Source: Bacillota bacterium
Lineage (GTDB): Bacteria; Bacillota; Desulfotomaculia; Desulfotomaculales; VENG01
Assembly (NCBI GenBank): GCA_009711705.1
Contig: VENG01000018.1
Location: forward strand, 37,879-101,878
Length of the DNA: 64,000 bases
Direction: 5' to 3'
Below, piece after piece: positions 42,849-52,155 of the stretch. A program made the position numbers and the translations under genes. The stretch's first letter is position 1. Each line of letters begins with the position of its first letter. The notes below the pieces were generated by a model that was not told where the DNA came from, made no database searches, and worked only from the letters and a program-made list of their open reading frames with translations.

Positions 42849-44771
42849 ATGAAACGCGATGTTTACCTGGAGGACAAGCCACTGGAGGAAGCCCTTCAGG
42901 GGTACATGGCACACCTTAACGAAACCGGGGCACTAGAGCCGGGGCCGGCGGAAAGCATACCTACGGAAGATGCTGTGGGGCGGGTAACAGCAGTTCCTAT
43001 ATACGCAAGAAACTCTTCTCCACATTATCACGCCTCTGCCATGGACGGAGTAGCGGTTATAGCAGCGGATACCTTCGGTGCATCCGAGGCTGAGCCCAAG
43101 GAACTGAAGCTGGGAGACAGGGCGCAAGTGGTGGATACCGGTGACCCCCTGCCGGGTGACTGTGATGCGGTGATAATGATCGAAGACGTACATTTTACCG
43201 GCGAAGAAATATTTGAAATAACTTCCGCCGCGGTTCCCTGGCAGCACGTTCGTGTCATTGGTGAGGACGTTGTGGCCACCGAAATGATACTGCCCGCCAA
43301 TCACCTGCTGCGCCCTGTGGATATCGGTGGAGTGCTGGCCGGGGGGATTCCAGATATTAAAGTTCACCCCAGGCCCAAGGTTGCTCTGCTTCCCACCGGT
43401 ACCGAACTGGTGCAGCCTGGAGAAGACCTAAAGCCCGGTGACATAGTAGAGTACAATACCAGAGTGCTGGGCTCCATGCTTGCCGGCTGGGGGGCGGAAC
43501 CAGTAAGGTGGAAAATAACGGAGGATGATTATGAAACGCTCAAAGAGAGGCTCTTGCAGGCCCTACACGAATCCGACATAGTGATCATGAATGCGGGTTC
43601 CTCAGCGGGGCGTGAAGACTTTACAGCTGAATTAATCAGGGAATTGGGTACCGTGCTTACACACGGGGTGGCTATCAAGCCCGGCAAGCCGGTGGTACTG
43701 GGCGAGGTGCGTGGCAAGCCGGTAATCGGGATTCCGGGGTATCCTGTTTCTGCAGTATTGGCCGCGGATTTGTTCTTAAAGCCCTTAGTTTTTCGGAAAC
43801 TTGCCTGCAGCCTACCGGAACCGCAAAAAGTGTCCGTGGCGGTTTCCCGGAAAATTGTTTCTTCCATGGGTACTGAAGAATTTGTGCGGATTAAAATGGG
43901 GCAGGTGGGAGATAAGATTGTAGCTACTCCTATTTCTCGTGGCGCGGGAGTGATCATGTCTATGGTGCGGGCTGATGGTATGCTCAGAATACCGCGGCTG
44001 TCTGAAGGGTACAACGCCGGCGATAACGTAGAAGTAGAACTGCTGCGCCCGCTGGCTGAAGTACGGGAGACAACGGTGGCTATCGGCAGTCATGATATAG
44101 CACTTGATGTGCTGGCTAATTTCTTGCGTAAAAATCACCCGGAAGCCACTCTTTCATCAGCCCATGTAGGCAGTTTGGGCGGGCTCACAGCTTTAAAGCG
44201 CAAAGAGGCGCACCTGGCAGGCACCCACCTTTTAGATGAGGAAACGGGAGAATATAATGTCTCATACATTGAACGCCTGTTAAAAGGGCGGCCCATAGTA
44301 CTGATAAACTTAGTACATAGGCAGCAGGGGCTTATTGTAGCTAAAGGAAACCCCAAAAATATAAAGGGCGTAGAAGATCTGGTCCGGGACGACATTGGTT
44401 ATATTAACCGCCAGCGTGGTGCAGGCACCCGTATCTTACTGGACTTTAAATTAAAGGAAAAGAACATAGACCCGGTCACCATTCAAGGATATGATCGTGA
44501 AGATTATACTCACATGTCAGTGGCAGCAGCGGTGGCTTCGGGCTCGGCCGATGCGGCTATGGGCATACTAGCAGCGGCCAGGGCGCTCGACCTGGACTTT
44601 GTCCCGGTGGTGGAGGAGCGCTATGATCTGTGTATTCCCGGTGAATATTATGATACTCCGTACATTCAGCGCCTGCTGGAAGTAATGAAGATGCCGGAGT
44701 TCCGGCAGGAGGTAGAGAGCTTGGGTGGCTATGATTTGCGGGACTGTGGGAAAGTGATGTGGAGGGGATAG
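42849..44771 (+). CDS. MoeA fused to a periplasmic-binding-protein-like domain
   Basis: 640 residues, ATG behind AAAGGAGGACGC. Residues ~1-405 are MoeA (YHASAMDGVAVIAAD, GEDVVATEMIL, LLPTGTEL, NAGSSAGREDF, GIPGYPVSAVLAAD). Residues ~420-640 match the PBP-like domain often attached to such proteins (AHVGSLGGLTAL, NRQRGAGTRILLDF, VAAAVASGSADAAMGI), possibly sensing molybdate, tungstate or cofactor. Flanked by inverted copies B and C of the intergenic repeat. One MoeA may serve Mo and the other W; this is conjecture. Confidence 0.92.
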   Translation: MKRDVYLEDKPLEEALQGYMAHLNETGALEPGPAESIPTEDAVGRVTAVPIYARNSSPHYHASAMDGVAVIAADTFGASEAEPKELKLGDRAQVVDTGDPLPGDCDAVIMIEDVHFTGEEIFEITSAAVPWQHVRVIGEDVVATEMILPANHLLRPVDIGGVLAGGIPDIKVHPRPKVALLPTGTELVQPGEDLKPGDIVEYNTRVLGSMLAGWGAEPVRWKITEDDYETLKERLLQALHESDIVIMNAGSSAGREDFTAELIRELGTVLTHGVAIKPGKPVVLGEVRGKPVIGIPGYPVSAVLAADLFLKPLVFRKLACSLPEPQKVSVAVSRKIVSSMGTEEFVRIKMGQVGDKIVATPISRGAGVIMSMVRADGMLRIPRLSEGYNAGDNVEVELLRPLAEVRETTVAIGSHDIALDVLANFLRKNHPEATLSSAHVGSLGGLTALKRKEAHLAGTHLLDEETGEYNVSYIERLLKGRPIVLINLVHRQQGLIVAKGNPKNIKGVEDLVRDDIGYINRQRGAGTRILLDFKLKEKNIDPVTIQGYDREDYTHMSVAAAVASGSADAAMGILAAARALDLDFVPVVEERYDLCIPGEYYDTPYIQRLLEVMKMPEFRQEVESLGGYDLRDCGKVMWRG

Positions 44772-44884
44772 GCGTTAGGGGATAGGGGATAGGCTTAAAG
44801 TTGGAATGGATAAAAGCACCTCCCCTTTCCATGATTTTCCTAACCAACTAACCACTAACCAACTAACCAACTAACCAACTTCTT

Positions 44885-45285
44885 AAAGACTTGCAGGATT
44901 AATGATTAAAGAATTCAAGATTAAAAACTAAAACCTTTTGACGGGATTAACGGGATTTGACGGGATCTTTCCTTTAGCTTAGAAGATTTTGGGTGTATGA
45001 TCCCAATTCATTCCTAGAATCAGTATTTAGGATTGATATTTAAAAAATGGATAATTCAAAAGACCCTAAAGAAATACCCAAGGCCTTTTAGACAGGATTA
45101 CAGGATTTGCAGGATTGTTGGATTGAGTTGTCTTTTGTTTACATTTTTTTAAAATAAGCTAAAAAACCATATATAAAATGAATTGCTTAAAAAACAACGC
45201 AAATAAGTAAAATGCACAATCAAAAAAATCCCGTTTCATCCCGTTAATCCCGTCGAAAAAAAAAGACCCAAAAGATCTACCCGCA
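44885..45285 (-). repeat. Intergenic repeat, copy C (inverted)
   Basis: Reverse complement of copies A and B: GACGGGATTAACGGGATTTG (44940), CCCAATTCATTCCTAGAATC (45003), GACAGGATTACAGGATTTGC (45091), and at the far end CCCGTTAATCCCGTCG. The block between 44772 and 45457 contains no gene; its edges hold AACCAACTAACC tandem repeats and the AGCAAGAACCGTCC fragment. Confidence 0.85.
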
Positions 45286-45457
45286 GCCCTAATCCTTTTT
45301 TGTCCTGTAATCCTGTCCAAGGTTTTTCTAACTAACTAACACCTAACCAACTTTCCCTTCCTAGCAAGCAAGAACCGTCCCCACTTGCTACCTACTTGAC
45401 GAAACAATTGTCAAAATAGGTTTGAGGAGAAATTAAACCGTTATTCAGGAGGCCATT

Positions 45458-45904
45458 ATGAATATTCCCATTGATAAGAATAAAAGGTGGATAGCAGGTT
45501 TGCACGATAGCATTGATCAACTCGGTGAAGATTTGCAAGCCGCAATAATGAAACCAGCGGGTAAAAAATGCGCTTCAGACCTATTTTCATTATGCGAAAG
45601 CTATTTAGGGAGAAAAGTAGAGACAATAGAAGATCTTGTGAATGGTTGGAATACTCTCAGAGAAAAGCGGAACCTGGAAGGGAAGTGGGTATTTAAAGGG
45701 GATAGGGTCCGAGGCACATTCTATGTATGTGGTTGCCCGCTTGTTCGTTCCGGAATGATAGAGTTGCATCCTGTCCAGTGTTATTGTTCCCAAGGAATGA
45801 TGGAGATGATTTTTTCCGCAGTAGCAAAAAAAACGGTACAAGTTAAGATTGAACACTCCATCGGCAGGGGTGATGATGTATGCCAATTCTTGATAAAGCT
45901 TTAG
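45458..45904 (+). CDS. Cysteine-containing V4R/ATC-hydrolase-like protein
   Basis: 148 residues, ATG after CAGGAGG. The C-terminal half (YVCGCPLVRSGMIELHPVQCYC...VQVKIEHSIGRGDDVCQFLI) has the spaced cysteines and GDDVCxF ending typical of 4-vinyl-reductase-like domains and L-2-amino-thiazoline-4-carboxylate hydrolases, which bind small ligands. Followed 42 bp later by a methyltransferase, perhaps co-transcribed. Specific activity unknown. Confidence 0.6.
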   Translation: MNIPIDKNKRWIAGLHDSIDQLGEDLQAAIMKPAGKKCASDLFSLCESYLGRKVETIEDLVNGWNTLREKRNLEGKWVFKGDRVRGTFYVCGCPLVRSGMIELHPVQCYCSQGMMEMIFSAVAKKTVQVKIEHSIGRGDDVCQFLIKL

Positions 45905-45946
45905 CCGTTTCATGACGGGTAAGGGAGAAAGGGGGAAGGAACAAAC

Positions 45947-46660
45947 ATGGCAAATTATTCAGCATGGCAATACGACGAAATGCAACAGATCGGTAAAGAC
46001 TATGGAAATGTTGCTGAAGTAGAGGCATATGATTCACGGCATAATCAGTTCAGAAATATTCAACAGGAAAGTCAATTTATCCTTGATCGTCTGGCTGTCC
46101 GGAAGGAACAGGTTATCCTTGATTTCGGGGCCGGAACCGGAACATTTGCGCTTGAGGCTGCCAAACGCTGTTCGAAGGTATATGCGGTGGATGTATCTCG
46201 TTTGATGCTCGATTACGCTAAAAAGAAGGCCGATTCCCACAGCGTAGGCAATATCGTGTTTAGTCATGGAGGCTTTCTGACGTACGATCATCTCGACGAT
46301 CCGGTAGATGTGATTGTGACGAGTTTGGCCCTACATCATCTGCCCGATTTCTGGAAATTAGCTGCCCTGAGTCGAATAAACACCATGTTGAAGGACCAAG
46401 GGCGATTGTTTCTCATGGACGTGGTTTTTTCCGAGGAGAACTACGTAGAGAATATCACAAATTGGATAACCGGTATCGAACGAAATGCCGGTCCGGAAAC
46501 AGCAGAAGACATTCGAATGCATGTTCAAAAGGAGTACTCAACCTTTACGTGGATTATGGAAGGTCTTTTGGCAAGAACCGGTTTTCGTATCGATCAATCG
46601 GATCATGAAAACGGTGTAATAGCCCGGTATTTCTGCACGAAGATCAACAACTGTAAATAA
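45947..46660 (+). CDS. Class I SAM-dependent methyltransferase
   Basis: 237 residues, ATG after GGGGGAAGGAAC. ILDFGAGTGTFALEAAKRC is motif I, VYAVDVSRLMLDYA motif II, and VIVTSLALHHLP motif III of the Rossmann-like methyltransferase fold. The substrate cannot be told. Ends before a terminator. Confidence 0.88.
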   Translation: MANYSAWQYDEMQQIGKDYGNVAEVEAYDSRHNQFRNIQQESQFILDRLAVRKEQVILDFGAGTGTFALEAAKRCSKVYAVDVSRLMLDYAKKKADSHSVGNIVFSHGGFLTYDHLDDPVDVIVTSLALHHLPDFWKLAALSRINTMLKDQGRLFLMDVVFSEENYVENITNWITGIERNAGPETAEDIRMHVQKEYSTFTWIMEGLLARTGFRIDQSDHENGVIARYFCTKINNCK

Positions 46661-46704
46661 GTCCGCATGCACCGGGTCCTTTAAAAGCCGTCTCCACTTG
46701 CACA

Positions 46705-46745
46705 AAAGGATTCTCACGACACAAGGTGAGAATCCTTTGTTGGTT
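46705..46745 (+). terminator. Intrinsic terminator
   Basis: AAAGGATTCTCAC/GTGAGAATCCTTT, eight-base loop, followed by a T-rich stretch. Ends the methyltransferase unit. Confidence 0.85.
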
Positions 46746-46763
46746 TAAAGCTCTTGATCACAA

Positions 46764-47028
46764 CTAGGGACAGTGTGGTGGCAGCTGGTACGGTTCCACT
46801 ACTGGGGCCAATCGTTCCCGGCAACGTTGTTCAGCCAGTAGGATTTCCAATTTGCGTTGCATTGACTTTGCTTTGGGAGTTGAGTAGCGAGGATTGGTAA
46901 GATTTTTTGTTTCCAGTGGGTCGTTTACCATTGTGGCGTAAAAGTTCCTGTGTTAACAGGTACTTCTTTCGCCATTCCATAACCTCCGGACTTCCATAGA
47001 TAGGTGGATATCGTTCTTCATCCACCAT
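46764..47028 (-). pseudogene. Possible frameshifted small gene
   Basis: One frame begins MVDEERYPPIYGSPEVMEWR and runs to 46831; a second, from an ATG at 46931, gives MVNDPLETKNLTNPRYSTPK and ends at 46764. The two overlap around an A6 run near 46905, and a one-base change there would join them into an ~85-residue protein. Alternatively only the second is real. No family recognised. The rest of 46661-47220 holds no other gene. Confidence 0.4.
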
Positions 47029-47220
47029 GATGATAAGGAATGCAGCATAAGGTTAAATTTTAATCAAACACTCTTAAAGTTTCAAAAAAACTCTTCATGA
47101 AGCCTGAAGGTTTTAACAATGAAATATAGTATTTTAAAAATATAACAATCCGAGGAGGCGGCTGTTCGGCTTTTATCCAGACAATCTCTATGTCATTAGG
47201 TAACATACAAGGAGAAAAAA

Positions 47221-47895
47221 ATGAATCAGAATTCAAATGAAGCAACACCTGAAGTACGCGTCCTCGTGATGACCGCTGTCCCGGTGGAGAGGGAAGCGGT
47301 GTTGCGCGGGCTGCACGGAGATGGAAGGTTTGACGTTTTGTTAGCGGGTGTCGGTCCGGTATCGGCCGCTGTCAATACGGCGAAGGTGCTTGCTACTGCC
47401 CGTTACGGTTTGGTTGTGAGCGCTGGTATTGGAGGAGGCTTTCCCGGTAAGGCCGATGTGGGCTCCGTCGTGGCGGCGAAGGAGATCGTCGCAGCTGATC
47501 TAGGAGTGGAGACCCCCGAAGGTTTCAGTAGTTTGGATGAGTTGGGCTTAGGATGCACTCGTATTCAGGTTAATGCCAGCCTGGTGAGCGCTGTGACTGA
47601 TGCGCTGCTGGCAGCCAAATTGCCGGTAAAAACCGGCCCTGTACTCACAGTATCGACGGTGACGGGTACGGCAGAGAGTGCCGCCGAATTGCTGGCACGG
47701 GTGCCGGGGGCCGCTGCCGAGGCCATGGAGGGGTATGGTGTGGCTTGCGCAGCGCACGATTGTGGTGTACCAATTCTGGAGCTCCGCGCCATCTCAAACC
47801 TGGTCGGTCCACGTGACCGTGCCGCATGGCGCATCAAAGATGCTCTGGAGCTCCTGGAAGCAGCAAGCTCAGTATTGTTGGAGGTGTTACCATGA
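47221..47895 (+). CDS. mqnB: Futalosine hydrolase
   Basis: 224 residues, ATG after CAAGGAG. LAGVGPVSAAVNTAKVL, SAGIGGGFPGKADVGSVV and EAMEGYGVACAAHDCGVP follow the nucleoside phosphorylase/hydrolase fold; VSTVTGTAE fits the MqnB subgroup. Releases dehypoxanthine futalosine in menaquinone synthesis. Overlaps mqnD by four bases (ATGA). Confidence 0.92.
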   Translation: MNQNSNEATPEVRVLVMTAVPVEREAVLRGLHGDGRFDVLLAGVGPVSAAVNTAKVLATARYGLVVSAGIGGGFPGKADVGSVVAAKEIVAADLGVETPEGFSSLDELGLGCTRIQVNASLVSAVTDALLAAKLPVKTGPVLTVSTVTGTAESAAELLARVPGAAAEAMEGYGVACAAHDCGVPILELRAISNLVGPRDRAAWRIKDALELLEAASSVLLEVLP

Positions 47896-48734
47896 AAATT
47901 GCCTTCTCTCCTTGCCCCAATGACACTTTTATTTTCCATGCTTGGGTATACGGGCTCATACCCGGTGCGCCGAAACTCGATGTCACCTATGCGGATATTA
48001 ATGTCACGAACAGTTTGGCAACTGGCTTCAACGGGCCGGATGTGGTCAAAATATCGTATGCGGCACTACCATGGGTGTTATCCGAATACGCGCTACTTCC
48101 TTGCGGGGGTGCGTTGGGTAGAGGATGCGGGCCACTGGTGTTGACGTCAAACAGAGCAGACAGTATTGATGATCCGGCGTTGCTGGCCGGCCGGCGGGTG
48201 GCAGTACCCAGTGAGCGATCAACCGCTTACTTACTGTTTCGGCTGTGGACAGCTCAGCATGTGCCCGGTGGTGTGGGTGAGATTGTGATACTACCGTTTC
48301 ACGAGATCATGCCGGCGGTGCGCGATGGTATGGTTGATGCCGGTCTGGTGATTCATGAGGCACGCTTTACCTATCCTTCGTATGGGCTAACGCTCTTGGC
48401 TGACTTAGGCAGTTGGTGGGAGGGCGATACCAATTTACCGATTCCGCTGGGAGCGATTATTGCCCGCCGGTCATTGGATCTGTCTGCCATTGCCGGCTGG
48501 ATTCGGGCATCAATCAAATTTGCCCGGGCACACCCGGAGGCGTCACAGAAGTATGTGTTAAGTCACGCCCAAGAAATGTCCCCCGAAGTAGTAAAAGCGC
48601 ACATTAAGCTTTATGTGAACGAGTTTACCGAAAATTTAGGTGCGATTGGGTATGAGGCGGTAACCACCTTGCTTAGCCGGGCCTCGGAAGAAGGGCTGCT
48701 CCCCAAGGTGGATTTGGCAGCGCTACGTATTTAA
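47892..48734 (+). CDS. mqnD: 1,4-dihydroxy-6-naphthoate synthase
   Basis: 280 residues from the ATG that overlaps the mqnB stop, preceded by GGAGGTG. FSPCPNDTFIFHAWVYG is the diagnostic MqnD start; PSERSTAYLLFRLW and LPIPLGAIIARRSL follow. Forms the naphthoate ring from cyclic dehypoxanthine futalosine. The other mqn genes are outside the window. The pathway would supply the quinone for SdhCAB. Confidence 0.94.
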   Translation: MKIAFSPCPNDTFIFHAWVYGLIPGAPKLDVTYADINVTNSLATGFNGPDVVKISYAALPWVLSEYALLPCGGALGRGCGPLVLTSNRADSIDDPALLAGRRVAVPSERSTAYLLFRLWTAQHVPGGVGEIVILPFHEIMPAVRDGMVDAGLVIHEARFTYPSYGLTLLADLGSWWEGDTNLPIPLGAIIARRSLDLSAIAGWIRASIKFARAHPEASQKYVLSHAQEMSPEVVKAHIKLYVNEFTENLGAIGYEAVTTLLSRASEEGLLPKVDLAALRI

Positions 48735-48809
48735 TTGGTATGATGCAATCCTTTGGCTATGTACGGAAGAAAAAAATCATAACTAATTTAAACACATAGA
48801 GTACATATT

Positions 48810-49068
48810 TTGGAAAAGGTAATTATTGAAGTCACAAGCTCGCAATGTACTTTTACAAGCCCGGTGATAAAATTTATATCAATGGTGCTTAATTGACATG
48901 GAGAAATCCAATAATGTCTGTATGATGGCCCTGCAATCATTTTTCACGTTTATTTATGCATGAAGAAAGGGCGTTGCACCGCAGCAGATGGGGTTTGGGG
49001 ATAAGCTTACTGTACAATGTCCTGATTATTACGCTCCGGTGGTATTTGAAATTAAGAAACAGGATTAA
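48810..49068 (+). pseudogene. Decayed small conserved gene (TIGR04076-like)
   Basis: Joining frames gives LEKVIIEVTSSQC, YKPGDKIYINGA, DMEKSNNVCMMALQSFFTFI and FGDKLTVQCPDYYAPVVFEI, which read as one ~85-residue protein. The breaks are a frame change near 48863, another near 48890, and an in-frame UGA at about 48962. Similar small proteins with a CPDxxxPVVFEI end are common in clostridia. I recognise the pattern only from memory. Downstream sequence to 49105 is AT-rich. Confidence 0.5.
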
Positions 49069-49105
49069 AGCATAAAATTTGATTAATTTTTAGGCCACTA
49101 AAGAA

Positions 49106-49147
49106 CAGTAATTAAACCTCGCAAGAATTTGCGAGGTTTAATTACTG
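49106..49147. terminator. Strong hairpin between mqnD region and flxA
   Basis: A 19-bp perfect stem (CAGTAATTAAACCTCGCAA and its complement) with a four-base loop. It may serve the minus-strand Flx-Hdr operon, 127 bp after its last stop, or the + pseudogene. Confidence 0.65.
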
Positions 49148-49273
49148 ATGACAAACCTGTCTTTTGCGCATAGCGAATTCGATAAGCGGAAGCGGGGCCG
49201 AGCACAGAAGGTCAGCTACCAGGTATTCAAACCTAAGATCTTCTTAAAAGGTTCATATCCTAACCAACTTTCC

Positions 49274-50113
49274 TCAATATTCCGGCGGCATTTCTTTTAT
49301 CTGGTCCAACCTAAACACCGGCCCGTCCGTGCAAACAAACTTGGACCCAATGTTACACCGGCCGCACTTTCCTATACCGCACTTCATCTTTAATTCCAGG
49401 GTAGTTATAACCTGCTCATCCGTATAACCCATCTTTTCCAGCGCCTGGAGGACGAATTTGATCATTATGGGTGGGCCGCAGGTAATAGCGATTTTATTTT
49501 TCGGTGTAGGAGCGATCTCTTCCAGGTAAGCAGGGACAAAGCCTACATGGCCGGTCCATGCATCTTCAGGCCCGTCAATGGTAGTAAATACTTCTGTGTC
49601 AGGTAACCGGCACCACCTCTCAAAAAGGTCTTGCTTAAAACACAAATCGTCCATGGAACGGGCGCCGTAAAGGATGGTTACTTTTCCGTACTGATCACGG
49701 TTTGATTCATCCAAAACAAAGTCAATAAGTGAACGTAAAGGGGCGAGTCCAATCCCCCCACCGATAAATAAAAGGTCTTTGCCCTGCATGTCGTGGTAGG
49801 GGAAGTGGTTACCGTACGGCCCCCGGATGCCTACCTTTGACCCCTTTTCCAGTTGGTGAAGGACCTCAGTTAGTTTCCCCACTTTTTTTACACTGAACTC
49901 CAGCATTCCCTGCCGCGTAGGTGAAGAGGTGATACTAATGGTGGCCTCTCCTGTTCCAAACACCGATATCTGGGCTACCTGCCCCGGTTTATTATTGAAT
50001 TTCTCCATTACGCCCGGATCGTCAAATACCATTTTAAAAGTTTTGACGTCGCCGGTTTCATCTACTATATCTGTTATGGTGGCAATAAAAGGTATTAGAG
50101 GGCTGTCCGCCAT
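49274..50113 (-). CDS. flxA: FlxA: FAD/NAD(H)-binding electron-transfer subunit
   Basis: 279 residues. PyrK/ferredoxin-reductase-type protein: FAD-binding barrel with RGPYGNHFP, NAD-binding LFIGGGIGLAPLRSLIDFV, and a C-terminal [2Fe-2S] motif CGIGKCGRC plus a later Cys in SKFVCTDGP. Takes electrons from NADH in FlxABCD-HdrABC complexes. Last gene of a seven-gene operon, starting one base after flxB ends. Confidence 0.9.
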   Translation of the reverse strand: MADSPLIPFIATITDIVDETGDVKTFKMVFDDPGVMEKFNNKPGQVAQISVFGTGEATISITSSPTRQGMLEFSVKKVGKLTEVLHQLEKGSKVGIRGPYGNHFPYHDMQGKDLLFIGGGIGLAPLRSLIDFVLDESNRDQYGKVTILYGARSMDDLCFKQDLFERWCRLPDTEVFTTIDGPEDAWTGHVGFVPAYLEEIAPTPKNKIAITCGPPIMIKFVLQALEKMGYTDEQVITTLELKMKCGIGKCGRCNIGSKFVCTDGPVFRLDQIKEMPPEY

Positions 50114-51142
50114 TTATTTTACCTCCCCGAGATCGGTGATAATACCGGTTATATCCATATTCACCGGACATTTAACAATACATCTCCCGCAGCCCACGCA
50201 GCCCTCTATACCATAACGGTCCAGGTGATATTTTATCTTGTGCATAAAACGGTTGCGAACCCGTTCTTTTTTGGTGGGCCTGGGGTTGTGACCTCCGGCC
50301 ATTTTGGTGAAGTCCCCGTACATACAAGAGTCCCAGCAGCGGCACCTGGACCCTGTGGTTTCTTCCGGTGCATAATCGAAAATGTCAAAGCAATGACAGG
50401 TGGGACAAACATAGGTGCATATCCCGCACCCCAGGCACTTGCGGGAAATTTCATCCCAGTAAGGCAGCTCAAAGTTGTTATTCATGGTTTCTTTTGCCTT
50501 GGAAGGGGAGACATGGTGCACAAATTGTTCGTTTAACTGTTTTCGTTTTTCTTCTTTAATCTTCTCCAGGTGAACATACTCTTGTGTGAGAAGATCCTGA
50601 TACAGTTCTCTTAGCTCCCGCCCCGTGTAAGAGCACTCTTCAATGATATAGCCGCTTCCGTAACTGATTAAGACCAGATCGGCACCCTCGGGTGCTACGG
50701 GATCGATTCCAAATGTATTACAAAAGCAAGTAGGTAGAGCCTTATCACAGGCCAGGCAGATGATTATAGTTTCATTTCTGTTTTTTGCGTAGTGCGGGTC
50801 CGGCCATTGGCTGTTAAAAACGGGGTCCAAGGTTAGAAGAGCTTTTACATCACATGCCCGCATACCGAATATTACTTTTGGCTTATAGCCCGTTTGGGCC
50901 CGAAGATCAATCCCCTCATCGGTCTGGTCAAAAGAAAACAGTTCTTCAGTTTGGGGAAAGAAAAGCTCTTTGGGGGAAATATCACTGTTGACGTAATCTA
51001 TGCAAATATCTTCCGGTTTACTGGCCTGCGTATACCTAATAACATTACCCGGCTGCTTGGAGGGGGAGAAAACAGTACTGCTTGCCAAAAGCCGGTCAAT
51101 AAAGATTTGCAGCTTGTCTGCGGTTAAAAACTTTACTGGCAT
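50114..51142 (-). CDS. flxB: FlxB: Fe-S electron-transfer subunit
   Basis: 342 residues. A sulfite-reductase-A-like N-terminal domain (FGMRACDVKALLTLDPVF, CLACDKALPTCFC) precedes two ferredoxin motifs, CLGCGICTYVCPTC and CVGCGRCIVKCPVN. Expected to link FlxA with FlxC/FlxD. The only membrane-free path visible is cytoplasmic. Confidence 0.85.
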   Translation of the reverse strand: MPVKFLTADKLQIFIDRLLASSTVFSPSKQPGNVIRYTQASKPEDICIDYVNSDISPKELFFPQTEELFSFDQTDEGIDLRAQTGYKPKVIFGMRACDVKALLTLDPVFNSQWPDPHYAKNRNETIIICLACDKALPTCFCNTFGIDPVAPEGADLVLISYGSGYIIEECSYTGRELRELYQDLLTQEYVHLEKIKEEKRKQLNEQFVHHVSPSKAKETMNNNFELPYWDEISRKCLGCGICTYVCPTCHCFDIFDYAPEETTGSRCRCWDSCMYGDFTKMAGGHNPRPTKKERVRNRFMHKIKYHLDRYGIEGCVGCGRCIVKCPVNMDITGIITDLGEVK

Positions 51143-51156
51143 GAGAACACCACCTT

Positions 51157-52155
51157 TTATTTAAACTCATCCGGATCATCAGCACAATAATGTCCTAGTA
51201 CCGGCTGCTGCTCCAAATCCGTGCCCGGCATGGGGGCATCAAAAAGTTCATCAATGTCTTTAAGGACCTTCTGGTTGAGATGGCGTAAGGGTATATTAAC
51301 CGGGCATACCCGGTCGCACTCTCCGCAATCCACACAGCGCCCGGCCACATGCAAGGCCCTTATAATCTGAAAGGCGGTATTTTCGCTGAGATTATTCCTT
51401 TTTGATACCCAATCAGGTCCGGCCTGATCGAATATGCACTCCCGGCAGTTGCAGGCCGGGCAAACATTTCGGCACGCGTAACACCGCAGACAGTTCTGGA
51501 AGTACCCGTCCCAATACCCGCTTCTTTCCTGGGGGGATAATGCTTCCAGGGATTTGATTTCTGCAAATCTTTCGTTTACTTCTCCTTCATTTATCTCTAA
51601 TTCATTTACTTTATTTATTTTTTTACCGGTAAAATGATCACATATTACCGGGTTGGAATCAATACACTCCAAACATTTAGGGAGCAGGTAATCTTTTTTG
51701 GCAAAACGGTGTTGGCCCGTGGTGGTAATGACCAGGAAATTATCATCCTCGTCAGTGACATCCCCAATCTCGGTCTGAGGGCCCAGTTCCAGGGTAACTT
51801 TTTCCGAATCCAGGAGACCTGCGCAAGGGATGCCTATTACCACTAATCTTGACCGGGGAAATTGGTTGTCCTGCAGCAGTCTGATTATTGACCGGGAGTC
51901 ACAACCTTTAACCAAAACACCGATTGTTTCGTTGGTTTCCCGGTAATCAAGCAGGTAGCCGGCCAGGTTATTGGCGCAAAAGGGCGACCAAGTCAATTCT
52001 GCTGCCGCGTCAGGTTTCGATATGAATAACGGTGTGGTCCGGGCGGTTAATGTTCCCGGCCCGAAGCCAATAAACATATTTACTTTCCCCTCTCTTAACA
52101 AGTCCTGCGCCACACTTCTTAGTTCCTCAGTTAAACTGTTAAATGACTGAGTCAT
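51157..52155 (-). CDS. flxC: FlxC: Fe-S electron-transfer subunit
   Basis: 332 residues. The N-terminal part has VKGCDSRSIIRLLQ and a KCLECIDSNPVICDHF cysteine stretch, as in coenzyme-F420-hydrogenase-beta-like proteins; then CLRCYACRNVCPACNCREC and CVDCGECDRVCPVN bind two [4Fe-4S] clusters. Its ATG overlaps the stop of flxD (ATGA). Confidence 0.85.
   Translation of the reverse strand: MTQSFNSLTEELRSVAQDLLREGKVNMFIGFGPGTLTARTTPLFISKPDAAAELTWSPFCANNLAGYLLDYRETNETIGVLVKGCDSRSIIRLLQDNQFPRSRLVVIGIPCAGLLDSEKVTLELGPQTEIGDVTDEDDNFLVITTTGQHRFAKKDYLLPKCLECIDSNPVICDHFTGKKINKVNELEINEGEVNERFAEIKSLEALSPQERSGYWDGYFQNCLRCYACRNVCPACNCRECIFDQAGPDWVSKRNNLSENTAFQIIRALHVAGRCVDCGECDRVCPVNIPLRHLNQKVLKDIDELFDAPMPGTDLEQQPVLGHYCADDPDEFK

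Noticed and set aside
38350..45450. CRISPR array from the repeated GGATT/CTAACGC units
   Set aside because: Units are short, contiguous or irregular, with no uniform spacers and no cas genes.
48950..48970. Selenocysteine at the UGA in the small gene near 48962
   Set aside because: The position does not align with a Cys in the expected pattern and the gene has other frame breaks, so decay is simpler.
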